A stretch of DNA of 64,000 bases. Origin: Streptomyces sp. NBC_00448 (GTDB lineage Bacteria > Actinomycetota > Actinomycetes > Streptomycetales > Streptomycetaceae). The stretch covers positions 2,545,001 to 2,609,000 of the forward strand of contig NZ_CP107913.1 of assembly GCF_036014115.1 (NCBI RefSeq). Reading direction: 5' to 3'. Below the pieces are notes generated by a model. It was not told the DNA's origin and searched no databases. It worked only from the letters and a program-made list of their open reading frames with translations. Positions 19,521-26,846 of the stretch are shown here, one piece after another; the stretch's first letter is position 1; the number at the start of each line of letters is the position of its first letter. Both the position numbers and the translations under genes were made by a program.

Positions 19521-19838
19521 TCAGGCGACGCGCCGCAGCGGCAGCGGAAGGGCCGGCGGCACGGACGCGGGCTGCGGCAGCACCGAGGGCTCCAAGGGCG
19601 CCGTCACGGGCTCCAGCGGCACGGTCGCCGGCTCTACCGGGGCCTTCGCCGGCTCCAGCCTGGTGCGGGTGGCGCAGCCGTCGCCGCGGCCCAGGACCGC
19701 CTGGATGCGCTTGACGCAGGAGCCGCAGTCGGTGCCGGCCTTGCAGGCCGAGGCGATCTGGCGCGGGGTGCAGCGGCCTTCCTCGGCGTGCTGCTTGACC
19801 TGCTGCTCGGTGATGCCGAAGCAGGAGCAGACGTACAC
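19521..19838 (-). CDS. bfd: Bacterioferritin-associated ferredoxin-like (2Fe-2S) protein
   Basis: The N-terminal ~55 residues form a Bfd-type [2Fe-2S] domain with Cys ligands in VYVCSCFGITE and in AGTDCGSC. It is expected to reduce the heme of bacterioferritin and release iron. The remainder is a Pro/Leu/Glu repeat tail (PVEPATVPLEPVTAPLEPS) not found in short Bfd proteins. I chose the GTG at 19838 because it gives the family start VYVCSC; a TTG at 19862 is also possible. An iron-box-like palindrome lies just upstream. Confidence 0.85.
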   Translation of the reverse strand: MYVCSCFGITEQQVKQHAEEGRCTPRQIASACKAGTDCGSCVKRIQAVLGRGDGCATRTRLEPAKAPVEPATVPLEPVTAPLEPSVLPQPASVPPALPLPLRRVA

Positions 19839-19868
19839 GCGGTCACCGCCGATCGAGGCCAAGGGCTA

Positions 19869-19889
19869 CTGAGGTAACCCTTACCTTAC
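19869..19889 (-). promoter_or_regulatory. Candidate iron box (DmdR/IdeR-type) before bfd
   Basis: Read on the minus strand the sequence is TAAGGTAAGGGTTACCTCA, similar to the DtxR-family consensus TTAGGTTAGGCTAACCTAA in both arms. It lies about 30 bp upstream of the bfd GTG start, a position suited to repression by the iron regulator. The match is visual, not scored. Confidence 0.55.
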
Positions 19890-19917
19890 CCAGAGGTCCC
19901 GGCGGAAGAAAAGCCAC

Positions 19918-19950
19918 GAGGGGCGCGGATCGATGTGATCCGCGCCCCTC
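19918..19950 (-). terminator. Hairpin terminator downstream of aroH
   Basis: GAGGGGCGCGGATC and GATCCGCGCCCCTC form a perfect 14-bp stem with the five-base loop GATGT. It lies about 50 bp beyond the aroH stop. There is no strong U-tract, which is common for streptomycete terminators. Confidence 0.8.
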
Positions 19951-20002
19951 TGCCGTATCTCGGTGCCTCGTCTCGGCGCCGGGTCTCCCGGCTCCCGGGG
20001 TG

Positions 20003-21361
20003 CTACTGGCCCCGGTACATCTCCGCCACCAGGAAGGCCAGGTCCAGCGACTGGCTGCGGTTGAGCCGCGGGTCGCACGCCGTTTCGTACCGCTGGTGCA
20101 GGTCGTCGACGAAGATCTCGTCGCCGCCGCCGACGCACTCGGTGACGTCGTCGCCGGTCAGCTCGACGTGGATGCCGCCGGGGTGGGTGCCCAGGCCGTG
20201 GTGGACCTCGAAGAAGCCCTTGACCTCGTCCAGGACGTCGTCGAAGCGGCGGGTCTTGTGGCCGGAGGCGGCCTCGAAGGTGTTGCCGTGCATCGGGTCG
20301 CAGACCCACGCCACCTTCGCCCCGGACGCGGTGACCTTCTCCACCAGCGTCGGCAGCTTGTCCCGCACCTTGTCCGCGCCCATCCGCACGATGAAGGTGA
20401 GCCGCCCGGGCTGCCGGTCCGGGTCGAGGCGGTCGATGTAGGTGAGCGCCTCCTCCGGGCTGGTGCCGGGGCCGAGCTTCACGCCGATCGGGTTGCCGAT
20501 CCGCGAGGCGAACTCGATGTGCGCGCCGTCGAGCTGCCGGGTCCGCTCGCCGATCCAGACCATGTGCCCGGAGACGTCGTAGAGGTTGCCGGTACGCGAG
20601 TCGGTACGGGTCAGCGCGGTCTCGTAGTCGAGCAGCAGCGCCTCGTGGGAGGCGTAGAACTCGACCGTGCGGAACTCGGCCGGGTCGGTGCCGCACGCGG
20701 CCATGAAGGTCAGCGCGCGGTCGATCTCGCGGGCGAGTGCTTCGTAGCGCTGCCCGGACGGCGAGGACTTCACGAAGTCCTGGTTCCAGGCGTGCACCTG
20801 GCGCAGGTCGGCGTATCCGCCGGTGGTGAAGGCGCGCACCAGGTTCAGCGTGGAGGCGGAGGCGTGGTACATCCGCTTGAGCCGCTCCGGGTCCGGGATG
20901 CGGGCCTCGGAGGTGAACTCGAAGCCGTTGACCGAGTCGCCCCGGTAGGTCGGCAGCGTGACGCCGTCGCGGGTCTCGGTCGGCTTGGAGCGCGGCTTGC
21001 TGTACTGCCCGGCGATCCGGCCGACCTTGACCACCGGCACCGACGCGGCATAGGTGAGCACCGCTCCCATCTGGAGCAGCGTCTTGAGCTTGTTGCGGAT
21101 CTGGTCCGCACCCACGGCGTCGAACGCCTCGGCGCAGTCGCCGCCCTGCAGGAGGAACGCCTTGCCCTCGGCCACCGCGGCCATGCGGCTGCGCAGTTGG
21201 TCGCACTCGCCGGCGAAGACCAGCGGCGGATACGAGGCGAGCTCGGCGATCACGTCGCGCAGAGCCTCGGGGTCCGGCCACTCGGGCTGCTGCGCCGCGG
21301 GAAGAGACTGCCAGGTGTTGACCCCGGCATGGGTTTCGGCTTTCACGGTCACGGGCTCCAC
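20003..21361 (-). CDS. aroH: Class II 3-deoxy-7-phosphoheptulonate synthase
   Basis: DAHP synthase condenses phosphoenolpyruvate and erythrose 4-phosphate, the first shikimate step. The 452-residue protein is of the plant-like class II: NTWQSLPAAQQPEWP at the N-terminus, LLQGGDCAEAFD, GRIAGQYSKPRSKP, YRGDSVNGFEF, MVWIGERTRQLDGAH, NPIGVKLGPGTSPE, WVCDPMHGNTFEA and GGIHVELTGDDVTECVGG. These carry the metal ligands and PEP-binding residues. It is divergent from the fused anthranilate synthase gene, so aromatic entry and the Trp branch point share one control region. Confidence 0.96.
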   Translation of the reverse strand: MEPVTVKAETHAGVNTWQSLPAAQQPEWPDPEALRDVIAELASYPPLVFAGECDQLRSRMAAVAEGKAFLLQGGDCAEAFDAVGADQIRNKLKTLLQMGAVLTYAASVPVVKVGRIAGQYSKPRSKPTETRDGVTLPTYRGDSVNGFEFTSEARIPDPERLKRMYHASASTLNLVRAFTTGGYADLRQVHAWNQDFVKSSPSGQRYEALAREIDRALTFMAACGTDPAEFRTVEFYASHEALLLDYETALTRTDSRTGNLYDVSGHMVWIGERTRQLDGAHIEFASRIGNPIGVKLGPGTSPEEALTYIDRLDPDRQPGRLTFIVRMGADKVRDKLPTLVEKVTASGAKVAWVCDPMHGNTFEAASGHKTRRFDDVLDEVKGFFEVHHGLGTHPGGIHVELTGDDVTECVGGGDEIFVDDLHQRYETACDPRLNRSQSLDLAFLVAEMYRGQ

Positions 21362-21462
21362 AGTACGGGGTCCGATGGGTGCCGGATCGGGCCGCTCAGT
21401 GGATGAGACATCTCGCGGCCGGATACGGACGGCCGCCGCCGCGGTGCGGTAGGGTCGGTGCC

Positions 21463-21531
21463 ATGACCGCGATGATCACCCGCACCACCCAGCACACCTG
21501 CTGGCGGACCGCTTCTCCGGCGGCCCGTTAG
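21463..21531 (+). CDS. trpL: Trp leader peptide
   Basis: This 22-codon reading frame (ATG at 21463, TAG at 21529) encodes MTAMITRTTQHTCWRTASPA plus Ala-Arg. It has one Trp codon next to Cys and several Thr codons. It is followed by a strong hairpin and then the anthranilate synthase gene, the arrangement of a ribosome-mediated attenuator. Many streptomycete Trp leaders have two or three Trp codons in a row, so the single Trp here is unusual. Assignment rests on position and architecture. Confidence 0.65.
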   Translation: MTAMITRTTQHTCWRTASPAAR

Positions 21532-21552
21532 ACATCGCGCGCAGATCACCTC

Positions 21553-21577
21553 GCGAAGGCCGCCCAGGGGGCGGCCT
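21553..21577 (+). terminator. Attenuator hairpin before trpE-trpG
   Basis: GAAGGCCGCC and GGCGGCCTTC form a perfect 10-bp stem around a five-base loop, followed by GGTGTTTCC. It lies 22 bp after the leader-peptide stop and about 60 bp before the anthranilate synthase start. It fits a transcription attenuator whose formation depends on leader translation. Confidence 0.75.
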
Positions 21578-21635
21578 TCGGTGTTTCCGGGTCCGGCCGC
21601 CCCCTTCCCCGCCCGTCAAGGAAGGAACGCCCGCC

Positions 21636-23714
21636 GTGCCCCTCTCCGCCCCGCCTCCCACCGCCGCGCGACTCGTGGAGCGCCTGCTCACCCCCGGCTG
21701 CCCGCCGTTCGCCCTGCTGCACCGCCAGACCCCCGGCCACCCGCGGGACGTGGTGGAGGTGCTGCTCGGCCCGATCGAGCACGCCGACACGCTCGCCGGC
21801 ATCCCGCTGCCCTCCGGCGCGCCCGGCGCCCCCGTCACCGACGCACTGGCCCTGGTGCCGTACCGGCAGATCCGCGAGCGGGGCTTCGACGTCCACGACG
21901 ACGGCACCCCGCTGGCCGTGCTGCGCCCGCAGGAGGCGTACGAACTCCCGCTCGCCGACGTGCTGGCCGCGTTGGAGGCGCTGTCGGCCGGGCGCGAGGT
22001 GCGAGTCGAGGGCGGCGCGTTCGACGTCGACGACGACGCGTACGCGCGGATCGTGCGGCGGGTGATCGACGACGAGATCGGCACCGGTGAGGGCGCCAAC
22101 TTCGTGATCCGGCGCACCTTCCGCGGCTTCGTCCCGGACTTCGGCCCGGCGGCGGCTCTGGCGCTGTTCGCCCGGCTGCTGCGCGGAGAGCGCGGCGCGT
22201 ACTGGACGTACACGGTGCACACCGCCGAGCGGACGCTGGTCGGCGCCAGCCCGGAGGTGCATGTGCGGATGTCCGGTGGAAGGGGCGAGCGCGAAGCGCT
22301 CTCGGTTGAGGGTGGTGGTGGGCGACGGGCGGGCACCGTGGTGATGAACCCCATCAGCGGCACCTACCGCTACCCGGCGCAGGGGCCGTCCGCCGAGGGG
22401 CTGCTGGAGTTCCTGCACGACCCGAAGGAGGTGGAGGAGCTGACCATGGTGGTGGACGAGGAGCTGAAGATGATGTGCACGGTCGGCGACCTCGGCGGGG
22501 TCGTGATCGGGCCGCGGCTCAAGGAGATGGCGCACCTGGCGCACACCGAGTACGAGTTGCGCGGGCGCTCCAGCAAGGACGTGCGGGAGGTGCTGCGCGA
22601 CACGATGTTCGCCGCGACCGTCACCGGCTCGCCGGTGCAGAACGCCTGCCGGGTGATCGAGCGGTACGAACCGCGCGGCCGCGACGGCTCCGGGCGCGGC
22701 TACTACGCGGGCGCGCTCGCACTGGTCGGGCGGGACGCGGGCGGCGCCCAGACGCTGGACTCGCCGATCCTGATCCGCACCGCCGACATCTCCCCCGCCG
22801 GCGAGTTGAAGGTGCCGGTCGGCGCGACCCTGGTGCGGCACTCCGACCCGTACGCGGAGGTCGCCGAGACGCACGCGAAGGCCGCGGGGGTGCTCACCGC
22901 GCTCGGGGTGCTCGCGCCGCCCGCGGGGACGCGGCGGGCCTCGGCGGGGTCCGACGCGGGCACGGCCGCGCCCCGGCTCGCCGACGACATCCGGGTGCGG
23001 GCCGCGCTGGACGCCCGGCGCTCCAAGCTCGCGCCGTTCTGGCTGCGGATGCGGACCGGCGGCCCGGCCACCGCCCCGGCCGACGGGGACGCGGCGTCCG
23101 GCGGACCGGTGCTGGTGGTGGACGCCGAGGACACCTTCACCGCGATGCTCGCGCACGTGCTGCGCTCCTCCGGCCGCACCGTGGCCGTACGGCGCTACAA
23201 CGAGCCCGGGCTGCGGGAGGCCGCGCTGGCGCACCTCGGGCCGGTGGTGCTGGGCCCCGGCCCCGGCGACCCGGCGGACTCCGCCGACGCAAAGATGCGG
23301 TTCCTGCGCGCCCTCACCGCCGACCTCGTGCGCGACCACGCGCACGGGCTGCTCGGGGTGTGCCTCGGCCACGAGTTGATCGCGGCCGAACTCGGCCTCG
23401 ACCTGGTCCGCAAGGACCACCCGGCGCAGGGCGCGCAGGAGGCGGTCGACTACTTCGGCACCCGTACGACGGTCGGCTTCTACAACACCTTCACGGCCCG
23501 CTGCGACGCCGACGCCGCCGAGGAACTGGCCATGCACGGCATCGAGTTGAGCCGCGACCCGGGTTCCGGCGACATCCACGCGTTGCGCGGACCGGGCTTC
23601 GCGGGCATCCAGTTCCACCCCGAGTCCGTGCTCTCCCTCGACGGCGCCGCCCTCGCCGCCGGACTCCTCACCCACATCGCCACCACCGCCCGGGCGGTGC
23701 GACCGCCGGTATAG
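21636..23714 (+). CDS. trpE: Fused anthranilate synthase (TrpE-TrpG type)
   Basis: The 692-residue fusion converts chorismate plus glutamine to anthranilate. Residues ~1-430 form the chorismate-binding component, with NPISGTYRYPAQG, DEELKMMC, EMAHLAHTEYELRG and ATVTGSPVQNA. A linker leads to a class I glutamine amidotransferase with Cys576 in GVCLGHE, His661 and Glu663 in FHPES. The same architecture is used by 2-amino-2-deoxyisochorismate synthases such as PhzE, but the Trp leader in front and the neighbouring aroH favour anthranilate. The GTG at 21636 is preceded by GGAAGGA. Confidence 0.9.
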   Translation: MPLSAPPPTAARLVERLLTPGCPPFALLHRQTPGHPRDVVEVLLGPIEHADTLAGIPLPSGAPGAPVTDALALVPYRQIRERGFDVHDDGTPLAVLRPQEAYELPLADVLAALEALSAGREVRVEGGAFDVDDDAYARIVRRVIDDEIGTGEGANFVIRRTFRGFVPDFGPAAALALFARLLRGERGAYWTYTVHTAERTLVGASPEVHVRMSGGRGEREALSVEGGGGRRAGTVVMNPISGTYRYPAQGPSAEGLLEFLHDPKEVEELTMVVDEELKMMCTVGDLGGVVIGPRLKEMAHLAHTEYELRGRSSKDVREVLRDTMFAATVTGSPVQNACRVIERYEPRGRDGSGRGYYAGALALVGRDAGGAQTLDSPILIRTADISPAGELKVPVGATLVRHSDPYAEVAETHAKAAGVLTALGVLAPPAGTRRASAGSDAGTAAPRLADDIRVRAALDARRSKLAPFWLRMRTGGPATAPADGDAASGGPVLVVDAEDTFTAMLAHVLRSSGRTVAVRRYNEPGLREAALAHLGPVVLGPGPGDPADSADAKMRFLRALTADLVRDHAHGLLGVCLGHELIAAELGLDLVRKDHPAQGAQEAVDYFGTRTTVGFYNTFTARCDADAAEELAMHGIELSRDPGSGDIHALRGPGFAGIQFHPESVLSLDGAALAAGLLTHIATTARAVRPPV

Positions 23715-23783
23715 CGTGGTCGGCGTGGTTTTCGGGGGCCGCCCGGCCGACGGGACGGGCGGCTCGGGGGAGGGAGCGCAGTC

Positions 23784-24530
23784 ATGGGATTCCGCCGCAG
23801 CAGGCCGCAGTTGCCGCCGGAGGAAGACCCGGTGCCGTGGCGGGAGGTCACCCGCTTCGTCGTCGGCCGGCGGGTGCGGGGCGACGAGAGCCGCATCGTG
23901 CGCCCGGCCTACGGGCCGCCGGCGGTCCGGGTGCCGAACGGCGGCGAGAACCGGTTCGCGCCCGCGGTGTTCATCGAACAGCCGCACACGGCCGAGGAGT
24001 TGTACGACCTGTACGGCGCCCAGGACAGGGCTCCGGTGTGCCGGGTGCTGCCGCTGGCCGGGACGGGGACGGACACCGCGGACCGCGGGGACGTCGACGG
24101 CCACCGGGTGGTCGACCCGGCCGGCGCGGAGATCGGCCGGGTGTTCCGCACCCCGCGGGCCAAGCGCTCCGTCCAGCAGACCCTGTGGTTCCAGCAGCCG
24201 GGACACCCGAACGTGGTGGCCCGCCACCACTGGGCGACCGGCTCGACCCGTGAGGTGGCGGGCCGGGTGACCACGGCGGCGGTCGGCACCGCGGCCGTGG
24301 TGGCGGCGGGCCTGGCGCTGAGCGCCATCGGGCTCGACGGCGACGGAGACCGCGAAGGCATCGGCGACAGCGGGCGCTCCCCGTCGAAGCCGGTGACCTG
24401 GCGGGCCGGCGACGAGGACGTCCTCGACTACCTCCCGGGCCAGGGCCGCCAGCGCCCCTACGTCCCCCGGGCCGACTGGCTCGACCTGCGGCTCGCGTTC
24501 GCCTTGGCCGTCCTCCGCGAGAGCTGGTGA
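23784..24530 (+). CDS. Hypothetical protein with one C-terminal-half membrane segment
   Basis: I do not recognise the 248-residue product. The start (ATG 23784) has GGGGGAGGGAG upstream. The N-terminal ~150 residues are hydrophilic and may form a small globular domain (PWREVTRFVVGRRVRGDES, FIEQPHTAEELYDLYG). One hydrophobic helix follows, VTTAAVGTAAVVAAGLALSAIGL at about 162-184, then an acidic tail with a short hydrophobic end (ADWLDLRLAFALAVLRES). It lies 69 bp after trpE in the same direction and could be cotranscribed. Probably streptomycete-specific. Confidence 0.65.
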   Translation: MGFRRSRPQLPPEEDPVPWREVTRFVVGRRVRGDESRIVRPAYGPPAVRVPNGGENRFAPAVFIEQPHTAEELYDLYGAQDRAPVCRVLPLAGTGTDTADRGDVDGHRVVDPAGAEIGRVFRTPRAKRSVQQTLWFQQPGHPNVVARHHWATGSTREVAGRVTTAAVGTAAVVAAGLALSAIGLDGDGDREGIGDSGRSPSKPVTWRAGDEDVLDYLPGQGRQRPYVPRADWLDLRLAFALAVLRESW

Positions 24531-24563
24531 CCGGACGGAGCGGCCGGGGCCGGGGTCACCGGG

Positions 24564-25241
24564 TCATACGGCCAGGGGCTGCGCGTGCGGGGCGTGCGGA
24601 GACTCGGCGCCGAGCCCGACGTGCCGGGGCTCCGCGCCGAGTCCCTCCGCGCCGAGTCCCAGCACGTCGCCCACCAGGTGCGCGACGGCGCCCAGCAGCC
24701 CGGCTTCCGACGTCGTCCCGTCCAGGACGAGGTCGGCCCGGTCCCGCGCGGGGGCCACGTACTCCGCGTGCCGTTCGCGCCCGCTGAGCAGGTAGTTGCG
24801 CAGCGAGACCCCCGGGTCCTGCCCGAAGACCTCGATCTTGCGCAGGATCTTCCGGGCCAGCCGGATGTCGTCGGGTGTGTCCACGTACACCCGCCAGGTG
24901 GCGCGCTCGGCGACCGCGCGCAGGGTGAGCGCGAACAGCCCCTCCACGACGACGAGCCGGTGCCGCCCGCCGGTGGCCGCGGCGTCGATCGCGGTGGCGA
25001 CGGCGTCCTCGTCGATGGAACCGGGGTGGTTCCAGTCGAGCGTCTCCGCCCCGGTCGCGCTCAACGTCCGCACCCCGCGCCCCGGATCGTGCGCGGGCAC
25101 GTAGAAGTCGTCGAGGTGGACGAGACCGACGGTCTCGGGATGGTGCCGCGCCAGCGCTTCCGCAAGGGTGGACTTGCCGGAAGCGGTGCCGCCTGCGACC
25201 GCGAGTACGGGCACCGCGTGCCCTCCCACAACACCCGTCAT
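24564..25241 (-). CDS. Uridine kinase-like P-loop kinase
   Basis: The 225-residue protein has a Walker A motif GGTASGKST near the N-terminus, VHLDDFYVPAHDPGRG and DWNHPGSIDEDA (nucleoside-binding region), VVVEGLFAL and RLARKILRKIEVFGQ. These are typical of the uridine kinase/phosphoribulokinase superfamily. It probably phosphorylates a nucleoside or a similar small molecule; uridine is not proven. The C-terminal ~30 residues are a low-complexity tail with repeated LGAE. The gene's upstream side faces the IS481 element. Confidence 0.8.
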   Translation of the reverse strand: MTGVVGGHAVPVLAVAGGTASGKSTLAEALARHHPETVGLVHLDDFYVPAHDPGRGVRTLSATGAETLDWNHPGSIDEDAVATAIDAAATGGRHRLVVVEGLFALTLRAVAERATWRVYVDTPDDIRLARKILRKIEVFGQDPGVSLRNYLLSGRERHAEYVAPARDRADLVLDGTTSEAGLLGAVAHLVGDVLGLGAEGLGAEPRHVGLGAESPHAPHAQPLAV

Positions 25242-25507
25242 ACCGGGCGCTCCTCAGGTGCTCAAAAAAGGTGGGGACAGGGACGAGAAGGGGAAAACCA
25301 AAGCGGCCGGACATGCCGGGTGGAGGGATGGTAGGGCGCGCGGATGGCCTACGGCAAGCGCCGTAGGCCAGGAGTCGGGCAGCGTGCGGAACCGGTGCGT
25401 CCGGCGCCGCGACCAGGGCGGTGACCAGGGCCGGACCGAGGCGGGAGCCGAGCCCGAACCGGCAGCCGTCACCGGGGCCGCAACCGCGGCGGGGAAGCGA
25501 CGGCCGC
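25242..25507. other. Non-coding gap left of IS481 with a strong palindrome
   Basis: No gene is supported here. It contains the udk-like promoter side and, at 25345-25370, the perfect hairpin TGGCCTACGGC-AAGC-GCCGTAGGCCA. As the hairpin lies upstream of the only adjacent gene it is not that gene's terminator. The right edge is the target site GCTAGG of the IS element, which originally joined the MITE to the right. Confidence 0.5.
25345..25370. repeat. 11-bp perfect inverted repeat with AAGC loop
   Basis: The arms TGGCCTACGGC and GCCGTAGGCCA are exact complements with a four-base loop. The structure is terminator-like but has no U-tract and lies 104 bp upstream of the uridine-kinase-like gene. 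It may be the remnant terminator of a gene lost or displaced by the neighbouring insertions. Confidence 0.6.
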
Positions 25508-25570
25508 GCTAGGTGTTCTGTCCACGGAGGTTGGTGACAGTGATCACGGTGGGGTGATCTTGAACGAGTA

Positions 25571-25628
25571 AGGGCCTTCCGGGTTCGGTGTGGATTGCGA
25601 CATCGACATCGAACGATCAGAAGGCCCT
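25571..25628 (+). promoter_or_regulatory. Inverted repeat that would hide the transposase ribosome-binding site
   Basis: AGGGCCTTC (25571-25579) is the exact complement of GAAGGCCCT (25620-25628), which contains the GAAGG ribosome-binding site two bases before the ATG at 25630. A transcript entering from outside would fold this hairpin and limit transposase translation. The pairing is seen; the effect is inferred by analogy with other insertion sequences. Confidence 0.6.
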
Positions 25629-25629
25629 C

Positions 25630-26583
25630 ATGCCCCACCGTAATGCACCTCTGACCGAGACCGGCCGTCTGCGGCTGGCCCGCTGCATCGTTGACGACCG
25701 GTGGACCCTGCGCCGGGCCGCCGAACGCTTCCAGGTCTCGCCCACCACGGCTCAGCGGTGGGCGGCCCGCTACCGGGAGCTGGGCGAGGCCGGGATGGTC
25801 GACCGCTCCTCGCGCCCGCACTCCAGCCCGCGCCGGACACCGACCCGTACCGAGCGGCGGATCATCAAGGTCCGTGTCCTGCGCCGGTGGGGACCGGCCC
25901 GTATCGCCTACCTTCTCGGGCTGAACCCGGCGACCGTGCACCGTGTCCTGACCCGCTACCGGCTGGCCCGTCTGGCCCACCTGGACCGTGCCACCGGCCG
26001 GGTGATCCGCCGCTACGAACACGCCGCCCCCGGCGACCTCGTCCACGTCGACATCAAGAAACTCGGCAACATCCCCGACGGCGGCGGCCACAAGGTCCTC
26101 GGCCGGCAAGCAGGCCGCAAGAACCGCACCAAGGCGGGCATGAGCTTCCTGCACAACGCCATCGACGACCACTCCCGCCTGGCCTACAGCGAAATCCTGG
26201 CCGACGAGAAGAAAGAGACCGCCGTCGGGTTCTGGCAGCGCGCCCACGCCTTCTTCGCCGCCGCCGGTATCACCGTCCAGCGGGTCCTGACCGACAACGG
26301 CTCCTGCTACAAGTCACATCTGTGGCGCAACTCCCTTGCCGAGCAAGGTATTTCACACAAACGCACCCGGCCCTACCGGCCCCAGACCAACGGCAAGGTC
26401 GAACGGTTCAACCGCACCCTGCTGGACGAATGGGCCTACGCGAAGCCCTACCGCACCGACGCCGAACGACGCGCCGCCTATCAGCAGTGGCTCCACACCT
26501 ACAATCACCACCGCGGACACACCGCACTCAAAGGCCAACCACCCGCCAGCCGCGTCCCCAACCTAACGGGTCAGTACAGCTAG
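25630..26583 (+). CDS. IS481-family DDE transposase
   Basis: The 317-residue protein has an N-terminal helix-turn-helix (LRRAAERFQVSPTTAQRWAARY) and a second HTH near GPARIAYLLGLNPATVHRVL. The integrase core follows, with Asp in HVDIKKLG, Asp in VLTDNGSCY and Glu in NGKVERFNRT, ending with the YNHHRGHTALKGQPPASR block. All three acidic residues are present, so the enzyme looks active. The start is ATG 25630. The frame passes beyond the IS end: the last codon and the TAG stop are supplied by the GCTAGG target duplication. Confidence 0.95.
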   Translation: MPHRNAPLTETGRLRLARCIVDDRWTLRRAAERFQVSPTTAQRWAARYRELGEAGMVDRSSRPHSSPRRTPTRTERRIIKVRVLRRWGPARIAYLLGLNPATVHRVLTRYRLARLAHLDRATGRVIRRYEHAAPGDLVHVDIKKLGNIPDGGGHKVLGRQAGRKNRTKAGMSFLHNAIDDHSRLAYSEILADEKKETAVGFWQRAHAFFAAAGITVQRVLTDNGSCYKSHLWRNSLAEQGISHKRTRPYRPQTNGKVERFNRTLLDEWAYAKPYRTDAERRAAYQQWLHTYNHHRGHTALKGQPPASRVPNLTGQYS

Positions 26584-26846
26584 GCCGTGTTTTGGAAGTC
26601 CCTCCCCCCCCTGCCTTCGGCGGGGGAGGTGCCCCCATCCCGTGGCGCCTGGCACGCACGCTCTCCCCCTGCCTTCGGCGGGAGGTGCCCCCAGCGTTGT
26701 CGGGCTTGTCCGAGTAGGCCCACTACGAGGACAACCCTCCGCCTTGCGATCTGGGGGCACCCCCACGCCGAAGGCTGTGGGGGAGCACCAGACGCCACGG
26801 GCCCCGCCCTTTGGGCGGACGGCGCTACTTCCAAAACACGGCCTAG
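26580..26846. mobile_element. MITE-like element, copy 2 (259-bp body, CTAG on both sides)
   Basis: The body at 26584-26842 has perfect 16-bp terminal repeats (GCCGTGTTTTGGAAGT and complement) and CTAG at both sides. It is nearly identical to copy 1 over most of its length but about 28 bp longer, because the internal hairpin segment CCCTGCCTTCGGCGG ... GGTGCCCCC is present twice. The left CTAG was later used as target by IS481. The right CTAG contains the pfkA stop codon. It carries no gene. Confidence 0.88.

Larger units (their letters stand above)
25508..26584 (+). mobile_element. IS481-family insertion sequence with 6-bp GCTAGG target duplication
   Basis: The element spans 25514-26578 (1,065 bp). 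It begins TGTTCTGTCCACGGAGGTTGG and ends with the related inverted sequence CCAACCTAACGGGTCAGTACA, giving imperfect terminal inverted repeats. It is bordered on both sides by GCTAGG (25508-25513 and 26579-26584), matching the NCTAGN target consensus known for Bordetella IS481. One transposase gene is intact. The right duplicate overlaps the left end of MITE copy 2, so the insertion is nested and younger than the MITE. Confidence 0.93.

Noticed and set aside
21546..24230. 894-residue minus-strand frame opposite trpE
   Set aside because: Antisense shadow of the anthranilate synthase gene with low-complexity composition.
25168..25512. 114-residue plus-strand frame ending at the IS481 target site
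   Set aside because: No recognisable domain, overlaps the uridine-kinase-like gene, and ends by chance at CTAG; a remnant gene cannot be shown.
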